The translations under genes and the position numbers were made by a program. From Coxiella endosymbiont of Amblyomma nuttalli (GTDB lineage Bacteria > Pseudomonadota > Gammaproteobacteria > Coxiellales > Coxiellaceae), in assembly GCF_018107685.1 (NCBI RefSeq), contig NZ_CP064834.1, positions 682,001 to 746,000 on the forward strand: 64,000 nt of DNA. Direction: 5' to 3'. Positions within the stretch are counted from its first letter, which is position 1. Each line of letters begins with the position of its first letter. Below the pieces are notes generated by a model. The model was not told the origin of the DNA. It did not search any database and saw nothing but the letters and a program-made list of their open reading frames with translations. Of this stretch, positions 21,889 through 31,802 are shown piece after piece.

Positions 21889-21930
21889 ACGGAAAGATAG
21901 AAGAATACCCAGCCTAATTTCTTCAAGCAC

Positions 21931-22001
21931 AAGGCTGGAGTCGGAATCGAACCGACGTACACGGCTTTGCAGGCCGCTGCATAGCCACTCTGCCACCCAG
22001 C
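21931..22001 (-). tRNA. tRNA-Cys (anticodon GCA)
   Basis: On the minus strand the acceptor GGCTGGG pairs with TCCAGCC and the discriminator is T, a tRNA-Cys identity element. The anticodon loop CTGCAAA gives GCA. The T-arm reads CGGTTCGATTCCG. It has 71 bases and lies 42 bp upstream of tRNA-Leu on the same strand. Confidence 0.95.
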
Positions 22002-22510
22002 CATATCACAAGGGGAGATAGTAATATAGCCTACTCTCTAATTTGACTCAATCAAATTCTAATCCTTTTCACTTTGCTTAATGATATCATGTTTATCCCA
22101 GCTAACGTTGCAGTTTAAATTAAAGTGTAAAATAGTCAGTGAAATAATAAGCTGATTACTTAACAAGAACTTAATAAGAAACAGCAAGTTGATTTTTATC
22201 ACAGAAGCTACAAAGTTAAAGCTACCCTTATTTATAACTATTCCTTTTCTTCAGATAATTGGAGAATTTCATGACTTCAAACAGAAATAACACAATAAAA
22301 CCAAAAACTGGCAAACGGGTTAATAGTTCAAATAATTTAAAAGCATTTTATAAATTTTCCGATCCAATTTCCGCTATACAACACCCTATTCAAAATACTC
22401 TATTACAATCGCATATCAATACAATATTTCCCTTATTTTCTCTCAAATGGAGAGTTCTATTCTTTGAGATTACTACAAAGAAAACCAATATAAATTAGAT
22501 TACATATCTG
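22002..22510. other. Spacer between tRNA-Cys and tRNA-Gly
   Basis: In most relatives these tRNA genes are closer together. The ~500-bp spacer is AT-rich. It holds one plus-strand open frame (ATG 22271 to TAG 22498) preceded by GGAG at a good distance, discussed in the findings. Otherwise I see nothing in it. Confidence 0.45.
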
Positions 22511-22583
22511 AGCGGGAAACGAGATTCGAACTCGCGACCCCAACCTTGGCAAGGTTGTGCTCTACCAACTGAGCTATTCCCGC
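22511..22583 (-). tRNA. tRNA-Gly (anticodon GCC)
   Basis: On the minus strand the acceptor GCGGGAA pairs fully with TTCCCGC, discriminator T. The anticodon stem CAACC/GGTTG holds the loop TTGCCAA, so the anticodon is GCC. The D-arm (GCTCAGTTGGTAGAGC) and T-arm (GAGTTCGAATCTC) are canonical. It has 73 bases and lies 76 bp downstream of pgsA, probably in the same transcript. Confidence 0.96.
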
Positions 22584-22659
22584 GTCTGTGATCAGAAAGG
22601 AGATTTTTTTAAGTTTGGCTTCTAGAACTACAAACCATAAGCCAATTAATTGGTTATTA

Positions 22660-23220
22660 TTACTGCTCGCGACGCATTGTCAAGTCTGGCCAAGCAACTT
22701 TTAAATAAATAACCATCGTCCAGACAGTTAATATTGCAGCAACCCAGAATAGAATAACACCACTTGCTAACACTAGTGGATCTGAATTGGGCGTGTACCA
22801 TATTAATAGGATTAAAGCGACCATCTGCAGAGCTGTTTTGATTTTTGACAAAAAAGTAACGGCGATACTCATTTGCTTCCCTAATTCGGCCATCCATTCA
22901 CGCAGCGATGAAATAATGATTTCTCGACAAATAATAACAGCACCAGGAATTGCCAAATAGGCAACATAATTGTCCCTAACAACGAACATTAAAGCAACAC
23001 TTACCAATAACTTGTCAGCTACTGGATCTAAAAAAGCGCCAAAATCTGTCATCTGCGATAAACTTCTGGCTAGATATCCATCTAACCAATCGGTAATTGC
23101 AGCTAGAATAAAAATAATCGCGGCAACGGGATGAGCCCAGCGAAAAGGTAAATAATAAAAAAGACCGAAAATAGGAATAGCGGACAGACGAAGAAGCGTA
23201 AAAAGCGTCGCGACATTCAT
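22660..23220 (-). CDS. pgsA: CDP-diacylglycerol-glycerol-3-phosphate 3-phosphatidyltransferase
   Basis: PgsA makes phosphatidylglycerophosphate, the committed step to phosphatidylglycerol and cardiolipin. The 186-residue membrane protein has the complete CDP-alcohol phosphotransferase motif D-G-x2-A-R-x8-G-x3-D-x3-D, with Asp47, Gly48, Ala51, Arg52, Gly61, Asp65 and Asp69. Several hydrophobic helices surround it. The start ATG 23220 gives the usual N-terminus (MNVATLFTLLRLSAIP). It lies between a decayed uvrC and tRNA-Gly, as in the uvrC-pgsA-glyW-cysT-leuZ order of E. coli. Confidence 0.95.
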   Translation of the reverse strand: MNVATLFTLLRLSAIPIFGLFYYLPFRWAHPVAAIIFILAAITDWLDGYLARSLSQMTDFGAFLDPVADKLLVSVALMFVVRDNYVAYLAIPGAVIICREIIISSLREWMAELGKQMSIAVTFLSKIKTALQMVALILLIWYTPNSDPLVLASGVILFWVAAILTVWTMVIYLKVAWPDLTMRREQ

Positions 23221-23241
23221 ATTATCAGATTCTACGGTGAT

Positions 23242-23795
23242 TCACTCAGAGGTCAAGTGAAATACTTCATAAATCAATTCTGATAATTTCTTCAACATTT
23301 GCTTTCCGCAGCCCTTGCAGTCCTCCAAAATATTTTAATAACTCCTGCCAACGCTTAGGACTAATTACTCTAAATTATTGCAAAGAGGATTTCACACGAT
23401 TAAAAAGTTTCTCCCATTTTACCCTTTGATCAGACTCTTGTACTATTGCCAGTAAAATTAAGATGATGACCATTTACCGTAGAAAAGCCGTGCTATAACA
23501 TCTCTACATTCAGTACCTGAACTATTATTGCATCGCCGATAGTATTTCTTGATAGCCCCTTCCAATCCCAAGAATTACACAAGATCCTATTGCTAATGCT
23601 CCAGAAGTATGACTAATACACAGAGCATTTAATTCGAAAAACGTATTTTCTGAGCCAAATTCCGAAGAAAGTACTTGCTTTAGGTATTAGAGTACAACTA
23701 CATATTGCCATTTTTCGTATAATACCGCATTCTGGTCATCAATTATCAATGCTCGATTTAAAGCAGATGCCAAGACTTCTTAAATCCATCACTTA
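23242..23795 (-). pseudogene. uvrC: Decayed uvrC (excinuclease ABC subunit C)
   Basis: UvrC cuts DNA on both sides of a lesion in nucleotide excision repair. Upstream of pgsA, its usual place, the minus strand reads fragments in the correct UvrC order but in different frames. They are ALNRALIIDDQNAVLYEKW (near 23750), LNALCISHTSGALAIGSCV (near 23610, cf. the family CFDISHTxGxxxVASCV), and DQRVKWEKLFNRVKSSLQ (near 23410). After these come [20 protein letters not shown] (near 23340, cf. GxGPKRRxxLLxxFG) and [15 protein letters not shown] with TGA at 23242. Frameshifts and stops separate them, and the N-terminal half is not recognisable. Confidence 0.82.
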
Positions 23796-24244
23796 TCAGT
23801 TAAACACTTACTCGTTATCATTTTCGTCCTGAACCTCCTATGCCACTATATTTCTGTAACCCCATTCTGACGCATGTTTAAGCAAGATAGGAATCAGCTA
23901 TTTTCTAAATATAAGTAATCGCATTATTTTGAGATTTTTAAAAAATTTAATTGAAATTCCTAAATATTAAAAATGTGATTATCTTTTTCAGATATTGATC
24001 CTGTAAGAAAAACCTTGGAAGATTATCGTTTACAGTTACCGAACTGTCTAGCATTGCAGCCAGTATGGAATAGCTTCGGGCAACGAAATACCATCTACTT
24101 ATAATTGTTAATTAATTATAAGAAAAATGAAAATCTCCTTTTTTTTTCCTGAAACAGGAGCTAAAGCAAACACCTTAAGGCTTTAAGGCGCTTTTTCTTT
24201 AATGCGGGAAAACCTCTCTCTCAGAAGTAATGCGTAAAAACTAT
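23796..24244. other. Gene-free stretch where the 5' half of uvrC would lie
   Basis: I could not recognise UvrC N-terminal (GIY-YIG) sequence here. A plus-strand frame at 23988-24104 reads a protein-like peptide (DIDPVRKTLEDYRLQLPNC) of unknown origin. A-T runs and a short hairpin (CCTTAAGG repeated near 24173) precede tRNA-Ser. Confidence 0.4.
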
Positions 24245-24334
24245 CGGAGAGAGAGGGATTCGAACCCTCGATGGAGTTTTCACCCCATACTCCCTTAGCA
24301 GGGGAGCGCCTTCAACCTGCTCGGCCATCTCTCC
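24245..24334 (-). tRNA. tRNA-Ser (anticodon GCT)
   Basis: On the minus strand the acceptor GGAGAGA pairs with TCTCTCC, discriminator G. The anticodon stem CTCCC/GGGAG holds CTGCTAA, so the anticodon is GCT. A long variable arm and the T-arm GAGGGTTCGAATCCCTC are present; total 90 bases, a type II tRNA. It lies downstream of csrA on the same strand, as in E. coli (csrA-serV). Confidence 0.96.
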
Positions 24335-24623
24335 TCCATTAGATTAGCTCTAATTTCGGGTTCTTAATTTTTAACTTAATTATAATTTCAATACTTTCGA
24401 AAGCACCCTACCTTAGTAATAGAGAATATGATAGCCGCCCAAATTAAGGATGTTAACACGCAAACGAATTAACAAATTCCTGCTAGATAAAAATACATCG
24501 AGAGAATTGTAGAAGTTGATATCTATATTTAATCTATCTTATCTTCTCGAGCTTATCCCTACAATCTTATTCCTACAATTTGCTGAAGCAAATACCAACT
24601 TCGCTAGTAACGAAGTTACAGGT

Positions 24624-24839
24624 TCAGTCAGATTCAATAGTCTTTTGGACAGTTTTGCCTTCCAACTTCGTTAGTCTTTCTTGTTGAATACGTTCATAAA
24701 TTTCTTCGCGATGGATAGAAATTTCTTTCGGTGCATCTATCCCTAGACGAACTTGATTACCTTTAACTCCAAGCACTGTCACTTTGACATCGTCTCCAAC
24801 AATCACCGACTCGCTAACACGTCTTGTTAGAATTAACAT
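24624..24839 (-). CDS. csrA: Carbon storage regulator CsrA
   Basis: CsrA is a small RNA-binding protein that blocks or stabilises mRNAs at GGA motifs. The 71-residue product begins [17 protein letters not shown], has [20 protein letters not shown], and ends its core with [13 protein letters not shown], which holds the RNA-contacting Arg44. A C-terminal tail of about ten residues follows the core. Order alaS-lysC-csrA-tRNA-Ser. A GGA-containing leader (AGGAGAGGAA) precedes the start, so autoregulation is possible. Confidence 0.95.
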   Translation of the reverse strand: MLILTRRVSESVIVGDDVKVTVLGVKGNQVRLGIDAPKEISIHREEIYERIQQERLTKLEGKTVQKTIESD

Positions 24840-25036
24840 ATTCCTCTCCTTTTTTGAGGAATCCCTACCACAAGCCTTCTTTGCGCAACTTCTCTATAAT
24901 TAGCTTTAGTACACAATTGAAGTTACGGCTTACTAGTTGCCTACTAGTAAAGGCTTTGAAATAATATAGGAATTTACTGAAAAATCAAGTAATTTCTTTT
25001 TTCAGTGTAAACTACAAAGATTTCACACTTATACTT

Positions 25037-26278
25037 TTAACACCCTTTTACGAGAAAATTTGACTGATCTAGCTTGAAAGCTGAATGGAGAGTGCGAGCG
25101 CTAAGATCAATAAATTTCTCATCGATTACCGCAGAGATCTTGATTTCCGTCGCTGTAATTAGGTGAATATGAATTCCTTCCTTACCTAGTGCACTGAACA
25201 TATGAGAAGCAATTCCGGCATGAGAACGCATACCAACACCCACAAGAGAAATTTTCGCTACGGCATCACTACCCAATACTTCCCATGCATTTAATTCAGA
25301 GGCCACTTGCTTCATAATCAAAAAAGATTTTACATAATCATCACGTTGTAACGTAAAACTAAAGTCAATTTTAGTATCAGTGGTGGGTACATTTTGAACA
25401 ATCATATCAACTTCGATATCTGCTTTACTGAGTGGGCTTAAAATATGGCTCACCAATCCTGGTCTTTCAGGTATGCCCTGAATAGTGAGTTTCGCTTGTC
25501 GTCGATCAAGAGCAATGCCAGAAACTAATGGTCGCTCGGCGGCTGCATTATGCTCAAAGGTAATTAATGTTCCCGGACTTTTTCGTAAACTTGATAATAC
25601 ACGTAATGGTACTTTATATTTACCAGACAATTCGAGACAACGATTTTGCAAAACTCTTGCGCCCAAACTGGACATTTCCATCATCTCCTCAAATGTAATT
25701 TGAGGAATACGCTGAGCTTGTGGGACTACTTTTGGATCACTGGTATAAACCCCATCGACATCAGTGAAAATTTGACATTCATCGGCCTGTAACGTTGCTG
25801 CTAGTGCAACTGCGGTGAGGTCCGAGCCACCGCGCCCCAAGGTGGTGATCTCACCCGTTTCACTAATCCCTTGGAAACCAGCAACAACAGGAACACAACC
25901 ATCTTGTAAGTCGTGACATAAAATTTCTGGATCGATATCTACAATACGCGCTTTCCTATGTTTATTGGTTGTGTGTAAAGGAATTTGTGCAGCTGTATAA
26001 GAACGTGCAGGACAATTTCTCGCTTCTAGAGCCATGCTTAATAAGGCAGCCGACATTTGCTCACCGGTTGAAATCAGGACGTCATATTCACGTAAATTAG
26101 AATCAGAAATTGTTTGAGCTAATTTAATAAGGCGATCTGTTTCACCATACATAGCGGAAACTACCACCACCACAGCATGTCCTTCCTGGCGTGCCTCGGA
26201 AATGATGCGAGCTACATTTTGGATCCTTTCTATATTTGCAACGGAACTTCCACCGAATTTTTGAACGATTAATGACAT
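25037..26278 (-). CDS. lysC: Aspartate kinase (single-function, with ACT domains)
   Basis: It phosphorylates aspartate, the first step to diaminopimelate, lysine, threonine and methionine. The 413-residue product starts with VQKFGGSSVANIERI (nucleotide and substrate site) and has VVVSAMYGETDRL, TLGRGGSDLTAVALAA and FTDVDGVYTSDP. Two C-terminal ACT regulatory domains follow (IQGIPERPGLVSHI and VGVGMRSHAGIASHMFSAL). This is the lysine/threonine-regulated alpha/beta-type arrangement. It starts 16 bp after alaS on the same strand. Retaining it fits the need for diaminopimelate in the cell wall. Confidence 0.95.
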   Translation of the reverse strand: MSLIVQKFGGSSVANIERIQNVARIISEARQEGHAVVVVVSAMYGETDRLIKLAQTISDSNLREYDVLISTGEQMSAALLSMALEARNCPARSYTAAQIPLHTTNKHRKARIVDIDPEILCHDLQDGCVPVVAGFQGISETGEITTLGRGGSDLTAVALAATLQADECQIFTDVDGVYTSDPKVVPQAQRIPQITFEEMMEMSSLGARVLQNRCLELSGKYKVPLRVLSSLRKSPGTLITFEHNAAAERPLVSGIALDRRQAKLTIQGIPERPGLVSHILSPLSKADIEVDMIVQNVPTTDTKIDFSFTLQRDDYVKSFLIMKQVASELNAWEVLGSDAVAKISLVGVGMRSHAGIASHMFSALGKEGIHIHLITATEIKISAVIDEKFIDLSARTLHSAFKLDQSNFLVKGC

Positions 26279-26294
26279 AAGTTATTCTTCTAAT

Positions 26295-28901
26295 TTATCC
26301 CATTCGCGTTTTAATCCATTCGGAAACGAATTGGAGCGCTTCTTCTAATCGCTCAGGAGAATTGCTACCCCCTTGTGCCATATCAAGACAACCACCGCTA
26401 CGTCCTCCGATTTTTTCTGCAATGGGTGCTAATAGTTCTGTAGCACTAAAATATGCTAAGCAATTCCTAGTAACTCCCGCTACTAATTGTACATGCTTAC
26501 CTTCTTTAAGGGCTAATACAATCGCCGCTTTTTCCAATTTTTGTTTCAATTGTTTCACAATAGAGCGTAGGGTATTACAATTAATCCCATTTAATTGGAT
26601 AGCAAGTACTTTTATTCCTTGGATATCTATCATCTTTTTTGATAAACTTTCCAGTTTCTGATAAAATACCTGCTGTTTTAGTTTTATTAATTCTTTCTGT
26701 TGGTTATGATGATTTTCTAACAATTGATCCAACTTGTTGATTAAATTATTTCGGTTTGTTTTAAGTAAACCACTTAATGTTTGCAGTTGCTCTTCTTCAG
26801 ACTCAATATACGCTGTGGCTGCTTGTCCAGTCACCGCTTCAATACGACGAACACCAGACGCACAACCTGACTCAGAAATAATTTTAAAAAGACCAATTTC
26901 TCCCGTTTGTTTTATATGTGTCCCTCCACAAATTTCTGTCGAAAAATGTCCCATCTCGAGTACTCTCACCACTCCTTCATATTGCTCTCCACATAACGTA
27001 AGTGCTCCTACCTCTTTTGCTTTTTTCACTGTCATCACTTTTACATTTGAAACCAAATTAGCTTGGATCTGTTGATTAATTAATCGTTCCACTGCGTATA
27101 ATTCTTGCCTTGTCATCGTGTTAGGATGAGAAAAATCGAAGCGCAAACGCTTAGCTTCCACTAATGAACCTTTCTGCATAACATGCTCACCCAACACGCG
27201 CCGCAAAGCTTCATGCAGTAAATGTGTAGCTGAATGATTTCGCATGACATCTAAACGCGAACTATCAATTTTAGCATAAACTTTTTGGTTAACTTGCAAC
27301 TTCCCCTTAATGACTTCACCTAGGTGCAAATAAACGATGCCTTGTTTGTGAGTATCTTTAACACGAAAATGACCACCCTCAAAAAATAAATAGCCTTGAT
27401 CTCCAATTTGTCCACCTGATTCTGCATAAAAAGGTGTGCGATCCAGTACAACGATCCCTCTTTTACCCTCGCATAAAGCACTAGTCGGTTTATCATCTTG
27501 CAGTAGGGTGATGACTCGAGCTTCAGATTCAAACGTTTCATAGCCAACGAATTCAGTTTTTCCACTAATATACACCGTTTGTGTATGATTAATGCTAAAA
27601 TGACGAGCTTGCTGTGATTGTTCACGTTGACATTTCATAGCTTTATTAAAACCTGCATAATCTACGGAAAATCCACGCTCTTTGCCAATATCAGCAGTCA
27701 AATCTGGAGGAAAACCAAATGTATCATATAACTGGAAAACTATCTCACCTGGGATGTTACGCGATGACAACTTCGATAGTTGATGATCTAAAATTTTAAG
27801 ACCTTTCGATAAGGTTTTGGAGAATTGCATTTCTTCTTGCTCAATCACTTGTTCAATTAAAAGTTGAGCTTTAGAAAACATTGGATAAGCATCGTCCATG
27901 ACTTCAACCAATGGTCCTATTAATTTATGAAAAAAAGGTTCTTGTTGTCCTAATTTATATCCGTGGCGAACTGCACGTCGAATAATCCGTCGTAAAACAT
28001 AACCTCTTCCTTCATTTGAAGGAACAACACCATCACTAATCAGGAAAGCCGAAGAACGAATATGGTCAACAATGACACCCATAGATGTATTTCGAAAGTC
28101 ATTTTTTCCTACTAGCTTACCCAATACTTTTAATAAAGACTGAAATAGACTAATATCATAATTATCATGAACTCCTTGCATGACCGCAGCAATGCGTTCT
28201 AGTCCCATGCCTGTATCAACGCAGGGCTTCAATAAGGGATGTAATTTTCCATTTAAGTCTTTGTTATATTCCATAAACACTAAGTTCCAAATTTCTACGT
28301 AACGATCGCCGCCAGCGCTTGGACTTCCTGGAGGCCCTCCGATTACCTCTGGACCATGATCATAAAATATTTCTGTACAAGGTCCACAAGGTCCTACATC
28401 CCCCATTTGCCAAAAGTTATCCTTCTCACTACAACGAGAAAAACGCGTAGGGTCTATTTTCATTTCTTTTAGCCAAATAGACTCACTTTCATAATCATTA
28501 CGAAACACTGTTATCCACAAACGTTCTTTTGGTAATTCTAAAACTTCTGTTAAAAAGTACCAGGCATATTCAATTGCTTCGCGTTTAAAATAATCGCCAA
28601 AGCTAAAATTCCCAAGCATTTCAAAAAAGGTATGATGGCGCGCGGTATATCCTACATTTTCTAAATCGTTGTGTTTTCCTCCTGCACGCATACAACGCTG
28701 CACAGAAACAGCTCGTTGATAGGGACGGGTCTCAATACCTAAAAACACATCTTTGAATTGCACCATACCTGAATTAGTGAATAGCAAAGTTGTATCGTTT
28801 GTTGGTACTAGTGAACTACTTGGCACAACTTCATGATCTCGTTGTCTAAAATAGTCAGTAAATATTTTTCGCAGTTTATTGCTATTCAGATATATCGGCA
28901 T
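26295..28901 (-). CDS. alaS: Alanyl-tRNA synthetase
   Basis: AlaS charges tRNA-Ala. The 868-residue product from ATG 28901 begins [18 protein letters not shown], matching the family start; the frame stays open 18 codons farther to 28955, but that extension is unlike the family. The class II catalytic core has [20 protein letters not shown] and [15 protein letters not shown]. The editing domain has the zinc ligands HSATHLLH and the [13 protein letters not shown] cysteine and histidine. The C-terminal oligomerisation domain ends with [14 protein letters not shown]. The ribosome binding site is GAGAGA directly before 28901. The recX gene usually between recA and alaS is missing. Confidence 0.96.
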   Translation of the reverse strand: MPIYLNSNKLRKIFTDYFRQRDHEVVPSSSLVPTNDTTLLFTNSGMVQFKDVFLGIETRPYQRAVSVQRCMRAGGKHNDLENVGYTARHHTFFEMLGNFSFGDYFKREAIEYAWYFLTEVLELPKERLWITVFRNDYESESIWLKEMKIDPTRFSRCSEKDNFWQMGDVGPCGPCTEIFYDHGPEVIGGPPGSPSAGGDRYVEIWNLVFMEYNKDLNGKLHPLLKPCVDTGMGLERIAAVMQGVHDNYDISLFQSLLKVLGKLVGKNDFRNTSMGVIVDHIRSSAFLISDGVVPSNEGRGYVLRRIIRRAVRHGYKLGQQEPFFHKLIGPLVEVMDDAYPMFSKAQLLIEQVIEQEEMQFSKTLSKGLKILDHQLSKLSSRNIPGEIVFQLYDTFGFPPDLTADIGKERGFSVDYAGFNKAMKCQREQSQQARHFSINHTQTVYISGKTEFVGYETFESEARVITLLQDDKPTSALCEGKRGIVVLDRTPFYAESGGQIGDQGYLFFEGGHFRVKDTHKQGIVYLHLGEVIKGKLQVNQKVYAKIDSSRLDVMRNHSATHLLHEALRRVLGEHVMQKGSLVEAKRLRFDFSHPNTMTRQELYAVERLINQQIQANLVSNVKVMTVKKAKEVGALTLCGEQYEGVVRVLEMGHFSTEICGGTHIKQTGEIGLFKIISESGCASGVRRIEAVTGQAATAYIESEEEQLQTLSGLLKTNRNNLINKLDQLLENHHNQQKELIKLKQQVFYQKLESLSKKMIDIQGIKVLAIQLNGINCNTLRSIVKQLKQKLEKAAIVLALKEGKHVQLVAGVTRNCLAYFSATELLAPIAEKIGGRSGGCLDMAQGGSNSPERLEEALQFVSEWIKTRMG

Positions 28902-29359
28902 TCTCTCTATAAACCTTATCCAACGATAAATTAATGCAACATCAGAAAGGCGCATTGTGTTAAAAAATGCATCTGACCTTGAGATGTTTGTTGCATTGAA
29001 TTATGATACTTCACTGCGCCGAAGTTTGAATAGTAGTTCTCAGTAAAATTATTCATCTTGAACCAGACTACGACAATCAGTGAAGTATCATAGTCTACTC
29101 TACTACTGCAGTTCTATCGCAATACAAAGAAAATTGGAGTCTATTTGATAATAGACTACCCATCATGTTATGTTATATACAGAACCTTCACATAATGCTC
29201 ATCGCTTTAAAATTATCTCTAGATAATACATTGTCCCTAGATAAATGATGAGAGACAGGATAACACAGTCTCTATTTTCCAGTATAAGAACCTACTTTAG
29301 TGTTTCGCACATACTTAGAAATACAAATAACACACAATAGTACATGTTGCATAAGTTTA
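28902..29359. other. Gene-free gap between recA and alaS, where recX would lie
   Basis: I could not identify RecX coding sense on the minus strand. The region contains a perfect inverted repeat of 15 bp (29002-29016 and 29078-29092), listed separately. Confidence 0.5.
29002..29092. repeat. Inverted repeat, 15-bp arms, 61-bp spacer
   Basis: TATGATACTTCACTG at 29002-29016 is exactly reverse-complementary to CAGTGAAGTATCATA at 29078-29092. It lies between recA and alaS. The stem could form in a recA-alaS transcript, but the long loop and lack of a T-run argue against a simple terminator. Confidence 0.7.
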
Positions 29360-30385
29360 TCACTTTGTTGCAACATCCTTAGAAGTTTTCAAAGATTCTT
29401 TCAATAATAATTTTTCACGCAAATGGCCTTCAATTTCTTCTGCAATATGCGGATTTTCCTTCAAGAATTGACGAACATTTTCTTTGCCTTGACCAATACA
29501 TGACCCATTGTAACTATACCAAGCACCTGCTTTTTCAATGAGATCATTTTTAACACCGAGATCAATTAATTCACCTTCCTGAGAAATACCAAGCCCGTAG
29601 AGAATATCAAATTCCACTTGACGAAACGGTGGCGCAACTTTGTTTTTAACTACTTTAACACGAGTCTCACTACCCATAATTTCTTCTCCCTTTTTAATAG
29701 AACCAATGCGACGGATATCCAACCGAACAGATGAATAAAATTTAAGTGCGTTACCACCAGTTGTGGTTTCTGGATTGCCAAACAGTACTCCAATTTTCAT
29801 ACGTATTTGGTTAATAAATATCACTAAAGTATTAGATTTTTTTATATTTGCAGTCAATTTACGTAATGCTTGTGACATCAAACGAGCTTGCGAGCCCATA
29901 TGAAAATCACCCATGTCACCCTCGATTTCCGCTTTAGGGGTTAGAGCTGCTACGGAATCAACAACAATTACATCGACGGCTCCTGATCGCACCAGCATAT
30001 CAGTAATTTCTAAGGCTTGCTCACCTGTATCTGGTTGCGACACTAATAATTCATCTATTTTGACGCCCAGTTTTTCAGCATATATCGCATCCAAGGCGTG
30101 TTCCGCATCCATAAACGCGGCTGTACCTTGCATTTTTTGACACGAAGCTATGGTTTGTAAGGTGAGTGTTGTTTTACCAGATGCTTCTGGCCCATAAATT
30201 TCTACCACACGACCTCTGGGCAATCCCCCGACTCCTAACGCAATATCTAGACCTACTGAACCAGTTGAAATAACTTCAATATCTCGTACGAGACCGGGAT
30301 CTCCTAATCGCATTACCGACCCTTTTCCAAATTGACGTTCAATTTGTGATAAAGCGACACCTAGTGCTCTAGTACGATCTTCCAT
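29360..30385 (-). CDS. recA: Recombinase RecA
   Basis: RecA forms filaments on single-stranded DNA, drives strand exchange and triggers LexA cleavage. From ATG 30385 it has 341 residues ([20 protein letters not shown]), preceded by AAGGGG as a good ribosome binding site; the frame stays open to 30415 but that start is less likely. Walker A is GPEASGKT (residues 65-72), with [20 protein letters not shown] and the L2 loop region [16 protein letters not shown]. Intact. With uvrC broken, recombination may be the main remaining route of repair here. Confidence 0.96.
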   Translation of the reverse strand: MEDRTRALGVALSQIERQFGKGSVMRLGDPGLVRDIEVISTGSVGLDIALGVGGLPRGRVVEIYGPEASGKTTLTLQTIASCQKMQGTAAFMDAEHALDAIYAEKLGVKIDELLVSQPDTGEQALEITDMLVRSGAVDVIVVDSVAALTPKAEIEGDMGDFHMGSQARLMSQALRKLTANIKKSNTLVIFINQIRMKIGVLFGNPETTTGGNALKFYSSVRLDIRRIGSIKKGEEIMGSETRVKVVKNKVAPPFRQVEFDILYGLGISQEGELIDLGVKNDLIEKAGAWYSYNGSCIGQGKENVRQFLKENPHIAEEIEGHLREKLLLKESLKTSKDVATK

Positions 30386-30587
30386 TCTTAGCCCCTTACT
30401 ATATCTAATCAACAATAAATTCTAACACTATATTATTAACCCATCCCATCACTTATTAATCATCACTTTGCAATCAAGTTATAAAAATAATGCATGACTA
30501 TCAAAATGTACTATTCCATGAACACATACTATACGCTATCATGTAAACTATCTTTCAACTAATTTAACTAACCATTTAATTAACCAT

Positions 30588-31066
30588 TTAATGCATAATT
30601 AATTGAAGAATCACAGACACGATGCGCCAATTTTCAAAAAAAAAACTTTTCGATATTCTATAAAACCACCCTTGTTTGCAATAGCAACCCACACCGTGCC
30701 AACTAGTTTGTCTTTCCTTATACTTCTTGGTCCCGCAACGTCCGTAATACTCACAGTAATACTTGTATTGCTTCTTTTTAATACACCTAATACCATTTCA
30801 CGTGCCACTACTTCGCTGACTGCACCTTCCTTTTTGATTAATTTAAAATTGGCACCTAGGAATTTTGTTTTGGATTTATTGTTATAAGTAACAAATCCAC
30901 AATCAAACCAGGCCAAACTACCAGAAACGCGCGTAATAATTTGACGAAACCCACCACCAGTGCATGATTCTGCCACAACTAATTTAAGTCCCTTAGCTTT
31001 TAAAGCAAAACCTAATCGATGACTTAAAAGGGTAATTATTAAGATGCATGCATAAAACTCTATAGT
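30588..31066 (-). pseudogene. pncC: Decayed nicotinamide-nucleotide amidase (CinA C-terminal domain family)
   Basis: PncC deamidates NMN in the NAD salvage cycle and often lies upstream of recA. The core is readable: LSHRLGFALKAKGLKLVVAE, SCTGGGFRQIITRVSGSLAWF, NNKSKTKFLGANF, GAVSEVVAREM and the later VGTVW. Two defects are seen. No ATG or TTG begins the frame before the upstream TGA at 31067-31069; the only GTG in it (30976) would cut into the domain. And the C-terminus goes out of frame at a run of ten A (30636-30645), after which the family-like end (ENWRIVSVILQLIMH) is read in another frame to a stop at 30588. A rare start codon with polymerase slippage could still rescue it. Confidence 0.72.
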
Positions 31067-31802
31067 TCACTCCATAGTTCAAAGAAACATTACTATCTAT
31101 CCTGCTAAGCAGGAATTTTAAGATAATAGCAATACTGCTTGGAGATCACCAGATTTTCACCAGGCTTTCTAAACATGAATTTTACGGGTAAGTAGTAATG
31201 AAAAAAATACAAACCGTTCTAGAGTATACTAGATATACCTATATTATGATACACCAATATTTGAGTATTTAAAGTAAACAAAATCCTGATCTTTCAGGGT
31301 CTTACCCACCTCCTGGAATCTTATTAGTACAGAGAACTGTATGCATTAATTTACTCTACTTTAGTTTATACTCTACTAATAACGACGTCCATTTCCATCA
31401 TCATCGTAGACTATCTGATAAAATAGCTTGACTTGGTGAATTAGCCATTTTGAATAACCAGTTCTATTATCTATGTCAATGCTACAAGAGACCCTATGGT
31501 AAGTAAAGATATTTACATCATTACTTCTAAATACAGTTCCGACGAAGAAGCCCTACTAACTCGGTATTGATAATGCACACTACTATAATCATTTTACAGT
31601 AGTCATTTACAGAGCAACAGAAGAAAGATATAATTTCCCATCGGATAAATGAACAAAATTACGGCAGGACAAGCAGCCATTTAATTTTAGACTTATCTGT
31701 TGACTTGATTAACTGCAATATGAGCAAAAATATCAATGCTCATTTTTCAGATCGCTTGCCAGATATATCCGATCACGTCAATGTCTTCCAGAATATCTTC
31801 TT
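31067..31802. other. Gene-free gap between pncC and scpB remnants
   Basis: About 740 bp. mutS or an rluB-type gene lies near in some relatives, but I found no remnant of either in any frame. Dense stops throughout. Confidence 0.45.

Noticed and set aside
24120-24200. Hairpin and T-rich stretch near tRNA-Ser as a terminator
   Set aside because: The T-run precedes the stem on one strand and becomes an A-run on the other, so it does not fit a rho-independent terminator for tRNA-Ser.
28902-28955. N-terminal extension of alaS to the farther ATG at 28955
   Set aside because: The extra 18 residues are unlike AlaS, while ATG 28901 begins exactly at the family N-terminus and has a GAGAGA site.
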